A DNA stretch of 45,597 bases from QYOJ01 sp043810345 (GCA_043810345.1 JBDROF010000079.1:1-45597); one strand, 5' to 3'. Positions 24,163 through 32,650 are shown, counted from the first letter of the stretch. The notes: generated by a model from the letters alone, not told the origin. Made by a program: numbers and translations.

Positions 24163-24552
24163 TTAAACCCGCCGCCTCTTCGGGGGGCGACATCCGTTGT
24201 GCGGCAACGGAGTGATATCCATGATCTCAGTTACTTCAATTCCTGAGGTATGGATCGTGCGGATCGCAGACTCCCTTCCTGCCCCCGGACCCTTGATATA
24301 CACCTTGACCTTCCTAAGGCCGGCATCATATGCTTTTTTTGTGGCATCCTGCGCTGCCATCTGAGCTGCGTAAGGGGTATTCTTTTTAGATCCCCTGAAA
24401 CCCATTTTTCCGGCAGATGACCAGGAGATCACCTGACCGGTATTGTTAGTGAGGGTTACAATCAGGTTATTGAATGAGGCGTTGATGTATGCCCTCCCTA
24501 CAGGATCGACTTTCACGATCCTCTTTCTTGAACTTTTCTCAGTTTTTGCCAT
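24163..24552 (-). CDS. rpsK: Ribosomal protein S11
   Basis: 129 aa, standard length. Platform protein of the 30S subunit near the mRNA exit. Family text includes AYINASFNNLIVTLTNNTG, SSAGKMGFRGSKKNTPYAAQ and DITPLPHNGCRPPKRRRV at the C-terminus. 18 nt after rpsM, 37 nt before rpsD. Confidence 0.98.
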   Translation of the reverse strand: MAKTEKSSRKRIVKVDPVGRAYINASFNNLIVTLTNNTGQVISWSSAGKMGFRGSKKNTPYAAQMAAQDATKKAYDAGLRKVKVYIKGPGAGRESAIRTIHTSGIEVTEIMDITPLPHNGCRPPKRRRV

Positions 24553-24570
24553 AAACTCTACTAACTACGA

Positions 24571-24951
24571 TTAACTTTTCGTTGCCTTCTTCTTGTTGGC
24601 AACTGTCTTTTTCCTGCCTTTTCTGGTACGGGCATTATTTTTGGTACTCTGTCCGCGGACCGGTAGCCCCAAACGATGACGGATTCCCCTGTAAGATCCT
24701 ATGTCCATCAACCGTTTGATGTTCATCTGAGTTTCAGAACGCATAGCGCCTTCCACTTTAAAGTGATCGTTGATGATGGTACGGATTGCATTCTGCTCTT
24801 CGTCAGTCCAATCCTGAACTTTTTTGTTCCAATCCACTCCAGCCATGGTCAAGATCTTCTGCGCATTGCTCCTGCCAATCCCATAGATATAGGTCAGCCC
24901 GATCTCTCCCCGTTTCTGTTTGGGTAAATCAATACCTGCAATTCTGGCCAT
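24571..24951 (-). CDS. rpsM: Ribosomal protein S13
   Basis: 126 aa. Head protein of the 30S subunit that contacts L5 of the 50S and the P-site tRNA through its basic tail. It reads RIAGIDLPKQKRGEIGLTYI, YGIGRSNAQKIL, YRGIRHRLGLPVRGQSTKNN and ends in a Lys-rich tail. 24 nt after rpmJ. Confidence 0.98.
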   Translation of the reverse strand: MARIAGIDLPKQKRGEIGLTYIYGIGRSNAQKILTMAGVDWNKKVQDWTDEEQNAIRTIINDHFKVEGAMRSETQMNIKRLMDIGSYRGIRHRLGLPVRGQSTKNNARTRKGRKKTVANKKKATKS

Positions 24952-24975
24952 AATTGAACTCCTTTATAATAATTG

Positions 24976-25092
24976 TTAACCTTGTCTTTGCTTAAACCTC
25001 GGATTCTTCTTATTAATCACAAACAGCTTGCCCTTTCTGCGAACGATCTTGCACTCAGCTGAACGTTTTTTTATCGATGTCCTGACTTTCAT
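24976..25092 (-). CDS. rpmJ: Ribosomal protein L36, zinc-free type
   Basis: 38 aa, too short for usual ORF lists. It begins MKVRTSIKKRSAECKIVRR and ends NKKNPRFKQRQG. Zinc-type L36 has three Cys and one His; here only Cys14 of that set remains and the others are Ser/Ala, Asn/Lys and Phe, so no zinc can be bound. It lies 18 nt after infA in the conserved infA-rpmJ-rpsM order. Confidence 0.95.
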   Translation of the reverse strand: MKVRTSIKKRSAECKIVRRKGKLFVINKKNPRFKQRQG

Positions 25093-25110
25093 GGTATACT
25101 CTGTTTTATC

Positions 25111-25329
25111 CTATTGATATCTAAATGTGATTCTTCCTTTTGTCAAATCATACGGTGACATTTCGATCTTCACCTTATCGCCCGGCAAAATTTTGATATA
25201 GTGCATCCTCATCTTCCCGGAGATGTGTGCGGTGATCACATGTCCGTTCTCGAGTTCCACCCTGAACATGGCGTTGCCAAGGGATTCGATGACCGTTCCA
25301 TCCTGCTGGATTGAAGCTTGTTTTGCCAT
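25111..25329 (-). CDS. infA: Translation initiation factor IF-1
   Basis: 72 aa, standard length. Single S1/OB-fold domain: GTVIESLGNAMFRVELENGH, AHISGKMRMHYIKILPGDKV, SPYDLTKGRITFRYQ. It binds the 30S A-site during initiation. 3 nt after map and 18 nt before rpmJ. Confidence 0.98.
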   Translation of the reverse strand: MAKQASIQQDGTVIESLGNAMFRVELENGHVITAHISGKMRMHYIKILPGDKVKIEMSPYDLTKGRITFRYQ

Positions 25330-25332
25330 TTG

Positions 25333-26112
25333 TTATATGTTATTTGGTCCAAGTACCTCTTCGATGTAGGAGAAGGTAGATAGCACATCCGGTGCATCCT
25401 TCCTCACCACGATCGTAAGCTCAAAATGAGCTGAAGGCTGTTTGTCAGCAGTCCGTATGGTCCACCCGTCTGCAGCCTGGACGACATTTTTTGTCCCCAG
25501 GTTGATCATCGGTTCAATGCAAATCACCAGGCCCTCGGTCAACTTTGACCCAGAGCCCTGTCTCCCGTAATTGGGGATATCTGGTTTCTCATGTAATTGT
25601 TTACCCAGACCGTGACCAACCAACTCGCGAACGACCGAATAACCAAAGGATTCAACATAATCCTGCACCGCTGCGCTAATATCTCCTACCCGTTTCCCCG
25701 CCAGGGCCACATCCATGGCCTTAAAAAGGGACTCTTTGGTTCTTCTGAGCAGATCCATCACTTCGGGTCTCACCTCTCCAACGGGAAAAGTATAGGCCGA
25801 ATCACCATAGAAACCGTGCTTGACGCATCCGCAGTCGATCGAAACAACATCACCATTTGTAAGAACTCTTTCTCCCGGGATGCCGTGCACCACCTCTTCA
25901 TTGACAGAGATGCACAAAATGCCTGGGAATCCGCGGTACCCTTTAAAACCGGGGACCGCCCCTTCATCGCGGATAAATTCTTCCGCTATTTGATCCAGCG
26001 TTATCGTTTTAACGCCTGGTTTTATATGCTTTGCGACTTCTGCCAGGGTTTTGCTGACAATGATCGCGTTTTCCCGTAATCGTTCAACCTCTTCTTTCGT
26101 CTTTACAACCAT
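25333..26112 (-). CDS. map: Methionine aminopeptidase type I
   Basis: 259 aa. Removes the initiator methionine from nascent proteins. The dinuclear metal site is visible: Asp93 in SIDCGC, Asp104 in FYGDSAYTF, His in VGHGLGKQLHEKP, Glu in CIEPMI, and Glu in HFELTIVV. No N-terminal zinc-finger extension. It lies 16 nt after secY; adk, often between secY and map, is absent. Confidence 0.97.
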   Translation of the reverse strand: MVVKTKEEVERLRENAIIVSKTLAEVAKHIKPGVKTITLDQIAEEFIRDEGAVPGFKGYRGFPGILCISVNEEVVHGIPGERVLTNGDVVSIDCGCVKHGFYGDSAYTFPVGEVRPEVMDLLRRTKESLFKAMDVALAGKRVGDISAAVQDYVESFGYSVVRELVGHGLGKQLHEKPDIPNYGRQGSGSKLTEGLVICIEPMINLGTKNVVQAADGWTIRTADKQPSAHFELTIVVRKDAPDVLSTFSYIEEVLGPNNI

Positions 26113-26128
26113 CCGGTCTCAGTTTCAT

Positions 26129-27496
26129 TTACCCGGCCATGCTGAATGACGACCTGCCCTTGATTCTTCCCGACTTGGTCAATCCATCGTAATGCCTCAT
26201 CAGGAGGTGGCTTTCAATTTGCTGTAACGTATCCAGCACCACCCCTACCAGGATCAGCAGTGAAGTACCTCCATAGAACTGCGCAAACTGCGAGGTTACA
26301 CCAACCAAACCTACAATCGCAGGCATGATGGCCACAAATCCGAGGAAGATAGAGCCCGGCAGCGTGATTCTCGACATGATGTTGTCGATGAACTCCGCGG
26401 TTTTTTTCCCCGGTTTTACACCCGGAATAAATCCACCATTCTTCTTCATATCCTCGGCCATTTGCGTTGGATTGATGGTAATAGCGGTATAGAAGTAGGT
26501 GAAGAAGATGATCATGAGGAAAAAAACCAGGTTGTACCAGAAGCTGGTATAGTCGGTAAATACCCGCGCAATGCCTGAAAGTGCTTCTGAGTTGGCAAAG
26601 CCGGCCAGGGTCAATGGCAGGAACATGATCGCCTGGGCGAAGATGATCGGCATTACACCAGCTGCGTTCACCTTTAACGGGATGTACTGACGGACACCTC
26701 CATACTGTTTATTTCCCACGATCCGTTTGGCATACTGGACCGGGATCCGGCGGGTTCCCTGTACCAGCAAAATAGTGACCAGGATCACAAAGACCAGGAA
26801 GGCGATCTCCACAACGAAGAGGACCAGTCCGCCACCCTGTTGCTCCATCCGGGATACAAGTTCCCCGAAGAGGGAGAATGGCAACCGCGCGATGATCCCG
26901 ATCATGATGATCAGCGAGATCCCGTTTCCGATCCCTTTATCGGTAATCCGTTCCCCCAGCCACATGATGAACATGGAGCCGGCTGTAAGAGTGATGATGG
27001 AGGAGATCCCGAAGAAGGAGAATATAGAGTGTGAGATGGCTGCAGGATTGAACGGCATGATCCCTTCGGGCGGCATCTGGGATACCAGGTTTGCAATGTA
27101 TGCGGGGGACTGGAAGATCAGGATAATCACAGTCAGGTATCGCGTGATCTGATTGATCTTTTTCCGTCCGCTTTCTCCCTCTTTCTGTAGTTTCTGGAAA
27201 TAAGGTATGGCCAGCCCAAGCAGCTGCATTACGATAGAGGCGGAGATATAGGGCATGATCCCAAGAGCGAAGATGGAGGCATTGGCAAATGCGCCGCCCG
27301 AGAACATATTGAGAAGGCCCAACAGGCCGGAACTGCTCTGGTTCTGAAGGTTTGCCAGCATACCGGGATCCACCCCGGGCAATACCACATACGATCCCAA
27401 ACGGTAGATCAGAATGATCCCGAGGGTATAGAGGATCCTCTTTCTCAGGTCTTCAATCTTCCATATATTTCGGATAGTTTGTATCAGCTTTTTCAT
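26129..27496 (-). CDS. secY: Preprotein translocase subunit SecY
   Basis: 455 aa, ten predicted transmembrane helices. Central channel of the Sec translocon in the inner membrane. Family text includes RILYTLGIILIYRLGSYVVL near the N-terminus, GIMPYISASIVMQLL, TDKGIGNGISLIIMIGI, PLKVNAAGVMPIIFAQ and GGFIPGVKPGKKT. The position after rplO is the standard spc order. Confidence 0.97.
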   Translation of the reverse strand: MKKLIQTIRNIWKIEDLRKRILYTLGIILIYRLGSYVVLPGVDPGMLANLQNQSSSGLLGLLNMFSGGAFANASIFALGIMPYISASIVMQLLGLAIPYFQKLQKEGESGRKKINQITRYLTVIILIFQSPAYIANLVSQMPPEGIMPFNPAAISHSIFSFFGISSIITLTAGSMFIMWLGERITDKGIGNGISLIIMIGIIARLPFSLFGELVSRMEQQGGGLVLFVVEIAFLVFVILVTILLVQGTRRIPVQYAKRIVGNKQYGGVRQYIPLKVNAAGVMPIIFAQAIMFLPLTLAGFANSEALSGIARVFTDYTSFWYNLVFFLMIIFFTYFYTAITINPTQMAEDMKKNGGFIPGVKPGKKTAEFIDNIMSRITLPGSIFLGFVAIMPAIVGLVGVTSQFAQFYGGTSLLILVGVVLDTLQQIESHLLMRHYDGLTKSGRIKGRSSFSMAG

Positions 27497-27506
27497 TCAA
27501 CAGAAT

Positions 27507-27953
27507 TTAAATAGTGTTTGCACTCCCTCCGTTATCTTCAATAATTTTCTTGGCGGTAGCGGAAAATGCGTGAGCCGTAACATCGAGTTTGGTTTTCAGT
27601 TCACCTCTTCCCAGGATCTTGATCCGGTCTTTCTTGGAGGCGTATCCGTTATTTATCAGGACTTCAAGGTTGATCTCGTTTACCTTCAGCTTATCAGCAA
27701 GGTACTGCAGAGCATCTATATTGATGCCTTTATATTCGATTCGGTTGATATTCTTAAATCCAAACTTGGGAACACGTCTGACAAGTGGCATCTGGCCTCC
27801 TTCTTTTCCCAGTTTACGGGAATATCCTGAACGGGATTTGGCCCCTTTGTGCCCGCGGGTGGATGTTCCTCCCCTGCCTGATCCCTGTCCGCGTCCAATT
27901 CTCTTCGGGTTTTTTGTCGAACCTTCAGCCGGTTTTAGATTGCTTAAATCCAT
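27507..27953 (-). CDS. rplO: Ribosomal protein L15
   Basis: 148 aa. The N-terminus is Gly/Arg/Lys-rich and extended into 23S rRNA (PKRIGRGQGSGRGGTSTRGH), followed by GGQMPLVRRVPKFGF and a globular C-terminal domain. Late 50S assembly protein. 40 nt after rpmD. Confidence 0.97.
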   Translation of the reverse strand: MDLSNLKPAEGSTKNPKRIGRGQGSGRGGTSTRGHKGAKSRSGYSRKLGKEGGQMPLVRRVPKFGFKNINRIEYKGINIDALQYLADKLKVNEINLEVLINNGYASKKDRIKILGRGELKTKLDVTAHAFSATAKKIIEDNGGSANTI

Positions 27954-27993
27954 GGTTTGTATTTTATCCGTTGTTACGTTCGATGTTTTGAAA

Positions 27994-28176
27994 TTAGTCC
28001 AGTTCTTCCACGGTGACCAGGTGTCTGACCTTGGTTACCATGCCCAGGATCTGTGGCGTAGCTTCGTGCTCTACTGTATGACGGATCCGTCTCAGTCCAA
28101 GAGCTTCAAGAGTCCTCTTTTGCCTTTCGGGTCTGCCTATTTTACTTCGGATCTGGGTGATTTTAATTGTTGCCAT
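27994..28176 (-). CDS. rpmD: Ribosomal protein L30
   Basis: 60 aa from the ATG at 28176 (MATIKITQIRSKIGRPERQK); the open frame extends ten codons further but the family starts here. It continues ALGLRRIRHTVEHEATPQI. Small 50S protein. 29 nt after rpsE. Confidence 0.96.
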   Translation of the reverse strand: MATIKITQIRSKIGRPERQKRTLEALGLRRIRHTVEHEATPQILGMVTKVRHLVTVEELD

Positions 28177-28205
28177 CGTCTCTGATGCATTTAGTTGGTG
28201 AAACA

Positions 28206-28724
28206 TTATCCGTTGAAAACCCGTTCCATTTCAATTCCTCTGAGTTGAGCAATCGTGAATGGATCGCGCAGTTTGAGCAAGGCATTGATGGTAGCTTTTA
28301 CGACCGAGTGCGGATTGGATGAACCTTTGGATTTCGCCAGTACATCTGTTATTCCCACGCTCTCCAGAACGGCACGCATAGCACCTCCTGCGATAACCCC
28401 GGTACCGGGAGCGGCGGGCTTCAGAAAAACGAGCGCTCCGGAATATTTACCCTCCTGTTCATGGGGGATCGTTCCTTTCAGGATTGGCACCTTGATCAGG
28501 TTTTTCTTGGCATCATCGATTCCTTTGGCGATAGCTGCTGTTACCTCTTTAGCTTTCCCCAGGCCAAATCCCACAACGCCATTCTCATTCCCTACCACTA
28601 CGATAGCGGAGAAACTGAACGTCCGTCCCCCTTTGGTCACCTTGGTAACCCGCTGGATGCTGACCAGGCGATCTTTAAATTCGATCTCGCTTGATTTTAC
28701 TCTTTTTACATTAGCGTGTGCCAT
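28206..28724 (-). CDS. rpsE: Ribosomal protein S5
   Basis: 172 aa. Double-stranded-RNA-binding-like N-terminal domain (DRLVSIQRVTKVTKGGRTFS, VVGNENGVVGFGLGKAKEV) and C-terminal domain (PAAPGTGVIAGGAMRAVLES). It lines the mRNA entry channel and supports decoding accuracy. 6 nt after rplR. Confidence 0.98.
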   Translation of the reverse strand: MAHANVKRVKSSEIEFKDRLVSIQRVTKVTKGGRTFSFSAIVVVGNENGVVGFGLGKAKEVTAAIAKGIDDAKKNLIKVPILKGTIPHEQEGKYSGALVFLKPAAPGTGVIAGGAMRAVLESVGITDVLAKSKGSSNPHSVVKATINALLKLRDPFTIAQLRGIEMERVFNG

Positions 28725-28730
28725 AGTTAG

Positions 28731-29093
28731 TTAGAATTTTAGGCCACCTTCCCGGGCTGCTTCAGCCAGGGATTTTACCCGACCATGATATAAATATCCG
28801 TTTCTATCGAAGACTACTGTTTCGATGCCTTCCTGGCTGGCTTTTTCAGCAATCGCTTTCCCAACCAGCTTGGCTTGTTCGACCTTTGTGATCTTCTGGG
28901 AGCTGATCTCTCCTTCCAGGGAAGAGGCTGTAGCCAGCGTCTTACCGGTCAGATCGTCGATCAACTGTACGTAGATCCCCTTGTTGCTTCTGAACACCGT
29001 CATCCGTGGACGCTCTGCTGTCCCCGACACGATCTTCCGGATCCTCATTTTGATCCTCGAACGTCTGTATTCTTTTTTACTTTTGATTGCCAT
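28731..29093 (-). CDS. rplR: Ribosomal protein L18
   Basis: 120 aa. 5S rRNA binder in the central protuberance with L5. RRSRIKMRIRKIVSGTAERP, MTVFRSNKGIYVQLIDD and RNGYLYHGRVKSLAEAAREG are typical of the family. 44 nt after rplF. Confidence 0.97.
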   Translation of the reverse strand: MAIKSKKEYRRSRIKMRIRKIVSGTAERPRMTVFRSNKGIYVQLIDDLTGKTLATASSLEGEISSQKITKVEQAKLVGKAIAEKASQEGIETVVFDRNGYLYHGRVKSLAEAAREGGLKF

Positions 29094-29137
29094 TGCACTG
29101 TGTTTTTATCGATGTATGGACGTGGCGTGCCTCGTCT

Positions 29138-29695
29138 TTACTGTCCTGCGGCTGTTTTACCGGCCTTCTTCTTGATCTCTTCACCCTGGAACCGGATGCC
29201 CTTTCCTTTGTATGGCTCAGGCGGGCGCAGTGACCGGATCTTTGCAGCTACCTGCCCCAGAAGCTGTTTATCAAAGGATTTGAGGATAATGGTATTGGCC
29301 TTTCCTTTTTGAGCGGTCGCCTCTACCGAAATCTCTCCTGGAATCTCCATGACGATGTTGTGGGAATACCCAAGTACCAATTCCAGTGTTTGACCGGTTG
29401 CTGTGGCTTTGTATCCAACGCCAACCAGCTCCTGTACCGTGGTAAAGCCTTCCGTAACACCTTTCACCATATTGGCAAGCAGGGAGCGGTATAGGCCGTG
29501 CTTTGAGCGGTCATCCCGTTCTTCGCTGTTCCGTAACACCAGGAGTTGATTCCCATCCAGTTTAACCGTGATCTTCGGGTCAACCTTCTGCTGCAATTCT
29601 CCCAGTTTCCCTTTCACCGTAACCAGGTTCTCGTTTGAGACAGTTACCTGGACATCTGCAGGGACTTCGATCGGGTTTTTTCCTATTCTTGACAT
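29138..29695 (-). CDS. rplF: Ribosomal protein L6
   Basis: 185 aa from the ATG at 29695 (MSRIGKNPIEVPADVQV); an upstream extension to 29743 overlaps rpsH and is not family-like. Two L6 repeats; the second ends RSLRPPEPYKGKGIRFQGE. It sits by the sarcin-ricin loop and the factor-binding site. 16 nt after rpsH. Confidence 0.97.
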   Translation of the reverse strand: MSRIGKNPIEVPADVQVTVSNENLVTVKGKLGELQQKVDPKITVKLDGNQLLVLRNSEERDDRSKHGLYRSLLANMVKGVTEGFTTVQELVGVGYKATATGQTLELVLGYSHNIVMEIPGEISVEATAQKGKANTIILKSFDKQLLGQVAAKIRSLRPPEPYKGKGIRFQGEEIKKKAGKTAAGQ

Positions 29696-29711
29696 CTGCT
29701 GGGCTCCTTCT

Positions 29712-30110
29712 TTAACTGATGTAACATAACACCTCCCCACCAATCTTCTTGACTCTTGCCTCTTTGTCTGTAATTATCCCCTGCGAGGTAGATAGAATGG
29801 CAACCCCTAAACCGTTCAAGACTTTTGGAAGGTGGTCTGAGTCAACATATTTTCTCAAGCCAGGCTTGCTGATTCTGACGAGGGAGTTGATGGCTGAGAT
29901 TTTTGTCACCGGATGGTACTTGAGAGCAATTTTGATGTTGCCGGGGACCGGAGTATCTTCCACCTTGTAATTGAGGATATAGCCCTTCTCGTGAAGGATT
30001 CTGGTCATCTCTACCTTGATCTTCGATTTCGGGACTTCAACTATTCGATGGTTCGCCATCACGGCATTCCTGACCCGGGTTAAATAATCTGCAATGGGAT
30101 CCGTAACCAT
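29712..30110 (-). CDS. rpsH: Ribosomal protein S8
   Basis: 132 aa. Central-domain 16S rRNA binder. MVTDPIADYLTRVRNAVMAN at the start and LGVAILSTSQGIITDKEAR at the C-terminal end are diagnostic. In enterobacteria S8 represses the spc operon; such a site was not identified here. The 58-nt gap upstream carries a 20-bp palindrome. Confidence 0.98.
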   Translation of the reverse strand: MVTDPIADYLTRVRNAVMANHRIVEVPKSKIKVEMTRILHEKGYILNYKVEDTPVPGNIKIALKYHPVTKISAINSLVRISKPGLRKYVDSDHLPKVLNGLGVAILSTSQGIITDKEARVKKIGGEVLCYIS

Positions 30111-30148
30111 ATTTCTTTTTCTTTATCTTATTTTTATTATTCACGTAC

Positions 30149-30168
30149 AGCCGCGATTAATCGCGGCT
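30149..30168. repeat. 20-bp perfect palindrome (REP-like) between rpsN and rpsH
   Basis: AGCCGCGATTAATCGCGGCT is a perfect palindrome. On the minus strand it is preceded by GT and the rpsN stop codon TAG forms GTAG-AGCCGCG. I have the impression that similar GTAGAG-type palindromes recur in Bacteroidota genomes, but this was not checked. It may fold in the mRNA and tune expression between rpsN and rpsH. Confidence 0.85.
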
Positions 30169-30438
30169 CTACCAACTAGCTTTTTTAACTCCGGGGATTA
30201 AACCCTTAACCGCCATTTCACGGAAATTGATGCGGGAGATGCCGAACAACCTCATATACCCCCTAGGCCTTCCGGTTAGCTTGCACCGATTGTGCAGTCT
30301 GACCGGTGATGCATTCTTGGGAAGTTTCTGTAAGGCAGCATAATCACCTGCCTCTTTCAGAGCTTTCCGTTTTTCTGCGTAACGCTCGACCAGTTTCTCT
30401 CTTTTCCGCTCTCTGGCTTTGATTGATTCTTTCGCCAT
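30169..30438 (-). CDS. rpsN: Ribosomal protein S14, long zinc-free type
   Basis: 89 aa from the ATG at 30438 (MAKESIKARERKREKLVERY); the open frame upstream overlaps rplE. The C-terminal RNA-binding part reads LHNRCKLTGRPRGYMRLFGI with a single Cys, so the CxxC zinc site of the short form is absent. Head protein of the 30S. 4 nt after rplE. Confidence 0.97.
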   Translation of the reverse strand: MAKESIKARERKREKLVERYAEKRKALKEAGDYAALQKLPKNASPVRLHNRCKLTGRPRGYMRLFGISRINFREMAVKGLIPGVKKASW

Positions 30439-30442
30439 AATT

Positions 30443-30994
30443 TTATTTGTTTTTAAATGGTAATCCAAAGGCTTTAAACAGGGCATAAGCCTCCCTGTCA
30501 TTCGGTGCAGAGGTCACAAAAGTGATATCCATTCCGTTGATCTTGCTAACCTTATCGATGTCAATCTCCGGGAAGATGATCTGTTCCGATACCCCCAAGG
30601 TATAGTTTCCACGTCCATCGAAGCCTTTGTCGCCTATCCCTCTAAAGTCTCTTACCCGGGGAAGGGATACTGCGATCAGGCGATCCAGAAACTCATACAT
30701 TTTATCGCCGCGCAGGGTGACTCTGACACCGATGGGATTTCCGCGTCTGAGCTTGAAGTTTGAGATATCTTTCTTTGATTTGGTAGCCACGGCTCTCTGT
30801 CCGGCAATCGAGGACATCTCATTCACCCCGGTTTCGATGAATTTCCGGTCTGTGATGGCAATACCTACTCCTTGATTCAGACTGATCTTGAGAATACGGG
30901 GTACCTGCATGCGGTTTTTGTAGTTAAATTCCTTCATCAATGCAGGGACGATTTCGTTCAGGTATTTCTCCTTTATTCTTGGTGTGTAAGCCAT
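30443..30994 (-). CDS. rplE: Ribosomal protein L5
   Basis: 183 aa. 5S rRNA binder in the central protuberance, touching the P-site tRNA and S13. VPRILKISLNQGVGIAITDR, FKLRRGNPIGVRVTLRG and YTLGVSEQIIFPEIDIDKV are family text. Its ATG shares one base with the rplX stop codon. Confidence 0.98.
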   Translation of the reverse strand: MAYTPRIKEKYLNEIVPALMKEFNYKNRMQVPRILKISLNQGVGIAITDRKFIETGVNEMSSIAGQRAVATKSKKDISNFKLRRGNPIGVRVTLRGDKMYEFLDRLIAVSLPRVRDFRGIGDKGFDGRGNYTLGVSEQIIFPEIDIDKVSKINGMDITFVTSAPNDREAYALFKAFGLPFKNK

Positions 30995-31317
30995 TATTTA
31001 ATCACCTCCCCTGTTTTTTTTGAATAACGAACCAGCTTTTCACTCTTGGCATCGACCCTCCTGCTGATACGGGATGCTTTCCCTGTCCCATCCACAACCA
31101 TGAGGTTGGATATGTGAACCGGTCCCTCTTTCTTGACGATTCCGCCCTGCGGATTCTTGGCATTCGGTTTGGTATGTTTTGAGACCATGTTCACCCCTTC
31201 CACGATGGCCATGCTTTTGGCTTTCTCAACCACCAGGATTTTCCCCTGTTGGCCCTTCGAATCGCCGGCAATGATCATCACCGTGTCGCCTTTTCGGATA
31301 TGTAATTTCTTTTGCAT
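30994..31317 (-). CDS. rplX: Ribosomal protein L24
   Basis: 107 aa. KOW motif near the N-terminus (HIRKGDTVMIIAGDSKGQQG), then VEGVNMVSKHTKPNAKNPQG. Early 50S assembly initiator. 15 nt after rplN; one-base stop/start overlap with rplE. Confidence 0.97.
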   Translation of the reverse strand: MQKKLHIRKGDTVMIIAGDSKGQQGKILVVEKAKSMAIVEGVNMVSKHTKPNAKNPQGGIVKKEGPVHISNLMVVDGTGKASRISRRVDAKSEKLVRYSKKTGEVIK

Positions 31318-31332
31318 GGAAGTTATATTACA

Positions 31333-31701
31333 TTAAAGCACCTCTGGTGCCAACGAAACGATTTTCATAAACTGTTTCTCTCTCAGTTCCCGGGCAACCG
31401 GACCGAAAATACGTGTTCCGATCAGCTCACCGACATTGTTAAGCAGCACGACGGCATTATCATCAAACCGGATGTAGGATCCGTCGTTTCGTCGTATCTC
31501 CTTTTTAGTCCTTACCACCACGGCGGCGGAGACCGTCCCCTTCTTGATGTTCCCGGAAGGCATGGCATGTTTGACGGTAACAATGATCCGGTCGCCTACA
31601 GAGGCATACCGTCTCCGGGTTCCGCCAAGTACTTTGATGCACAGGACCTCCTTGGCACCACTGTTATCTGCAACAGATAATCTTGACTCTTGTTGTATCA
31701 T
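31333..31701 (-). CDS. rplN: Ribosomal protein L14
   Basis: 122 aa, standard. MIQQESRLSVADNSGAKEV at the start and GTRIFGPVARELREKQFMKI at the end. It forms part of an intersubunit bridge with the 30S. 2 nt after rpsQ. Confidence 0.98.
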   Translation of the reverse strand: MIQQESRLSVADNSGAKEVLCIKVLGGTRRRYASVGDRIIVTVKHAMPSGNIKKGTVSAAVVVRTKKEIRRNDGSYIRFDDNAVVLLNNVGELIGTRIFGPVARELREKQFMKIVSLAPEVL

Positions 31702-31703
31702 GA

Positions 31704-31961
31704 CTATTTAACCTTTTCAATGATTTCGACAAGTCTCCAGCATTTATTCTTGCTAAGAGGCCTGGTTTCAGCAATACGAACCTTATCTCCCTCCCGGCAC
31801 TCGTTGGTCTCATCATGAGCCATAAAGCGCGAAGATTTCTTCACAAACTTCCCATACTTCGGGTGCTTGACCTTTCTTTCCACCTCAACCACAATGGATT
31901 TATCCATGCCATTACTGATAACAACCCCGGTTTTCTCTTTTCTTATTTTCCTGGTTTCCAT
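31704..31961 (-). CDS. rpsQ: Ribosomal protein S17
   Basis: 85 aa from the ATG at 31961 (METRKIRKEKTGVVISNG). A TTG three codons earlier is in frame but would overlap rpmC. OB fold: MDKSIVVEVERKVKHPKYG, FMAHDETNECREGDKVRIAE, TRPLSKNKCWRLVEII. Early 30S body protein. 5 nt after rpmC. Confidence 0.97.
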   Translation of the reverse strand: METRKIRKEKTGVVISNGMDKSIVVEVERKVKHPKYGKFVKKSSRFMAHDETNECREGDKVRIAETRPLSKNKCWRLVEIIEKVK

Positions 31962-31966
31962 GATTG

Positions 31967-32188
31967 TCAATTGGTTACTTGCTGTTTAATTTCTTCGCGA
32001 TTCAAGTCTCTGTCGCGTAATTCCGTTTCAAGGCGGGCGATCGTTTTCCTGTAGGCCGTGATCTTATTCGGATTTTCGAGTGGTGAAACGGCATGATTGA
32101 GTCTCAGTTTTAGTAGCTGACGTTTCTCTGCATCCAGCCGTTCCCTGATCTCACCCGTAGTCATTTCTCTGATTACTTTCTGTTCCAT
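31967..32188 (-). CDS. rpmC: Ribosomal protein L29
   Basis: 73 aa, a two-helix protein at the tunnel exit that with L23 docks trigger factor and SRP. Family text is EMTTGEIRERLDAEKRQLL and LENPNKITAYRKTIARLETE. 8 nt after rplP. Confidence 0.96.
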   Translation of the reverse strand: MEQKVIREMTTGEIRERLDAEKRQLLKLRLNHAVSPLENPNKITAYRKTIARLETELRDRDLNREEIKQQVTN

Positions 32189-32196
32189 GATTTCTA

Positions 32197-32619
32197 TTAT
32201 TCTTCAATGTAATCTCTGCGAACAACAAACTTTGTAGCTACCGGCAGCTTCTGGGCACCCAGGCGAAGAGCCTCTTTTGCTACTGCGATAGGCACGCCTT
32301 CCGCCTCAAACAGGATCCTGCCGGGAGTGATCCGGGCCACGAAATATTCGGGAGCTCCTTTTCCTTTCCCCATACGAACCTCAGCCGGCTTCTTCGTAAC
32401 CGGTTTATCCGGGAAGATGCGGATCCATATCTGGCCTTCCCTCTTCATGTGACGGGTAATAGCCTGACGTGCAGCTTCAATCTGACGACCAGTGATCCAG
32501 GCCTGCTCGAGTGTTTTGATCCCGAAGGAACCAAATGCCAGTTCATGCCCTCGTTTGGCATTCCCCTTCATTTTACCCTTCTGCTGTTTCCTGTATTTAG
32601 TCCTCTTTGGCTGTAACAT
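32197..32619 (-). CDS. rplP: Ribosomal protein L16
   Basis: 140 aa, standard. LQPKRTKYRKQQKGKMKGNA, SFGIKTLEQAWITGRQIEAA and VRMGKGKGAPEYFVARI. It positions the A-site tRNA elbow in the 50S. 31 nt after rpsC. Confidence 0.98.
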   Translation of the reverse strand: MLQPKRTKYRKQQKGKMKGNAKRGHELAFGSFGIKTLEQAWITGRQIEAARQAITRHMKREGQIWIRIFPDKPVTKKPAEVRMGKGKGAPEYFVARITPGRILFEAEGVPIAVAKEALRLGAQKLPVATKFVVRRDYIEE

Positions 32620-32650
32620 GATCTGATGGTATTACTATGATGGTGCTGTA

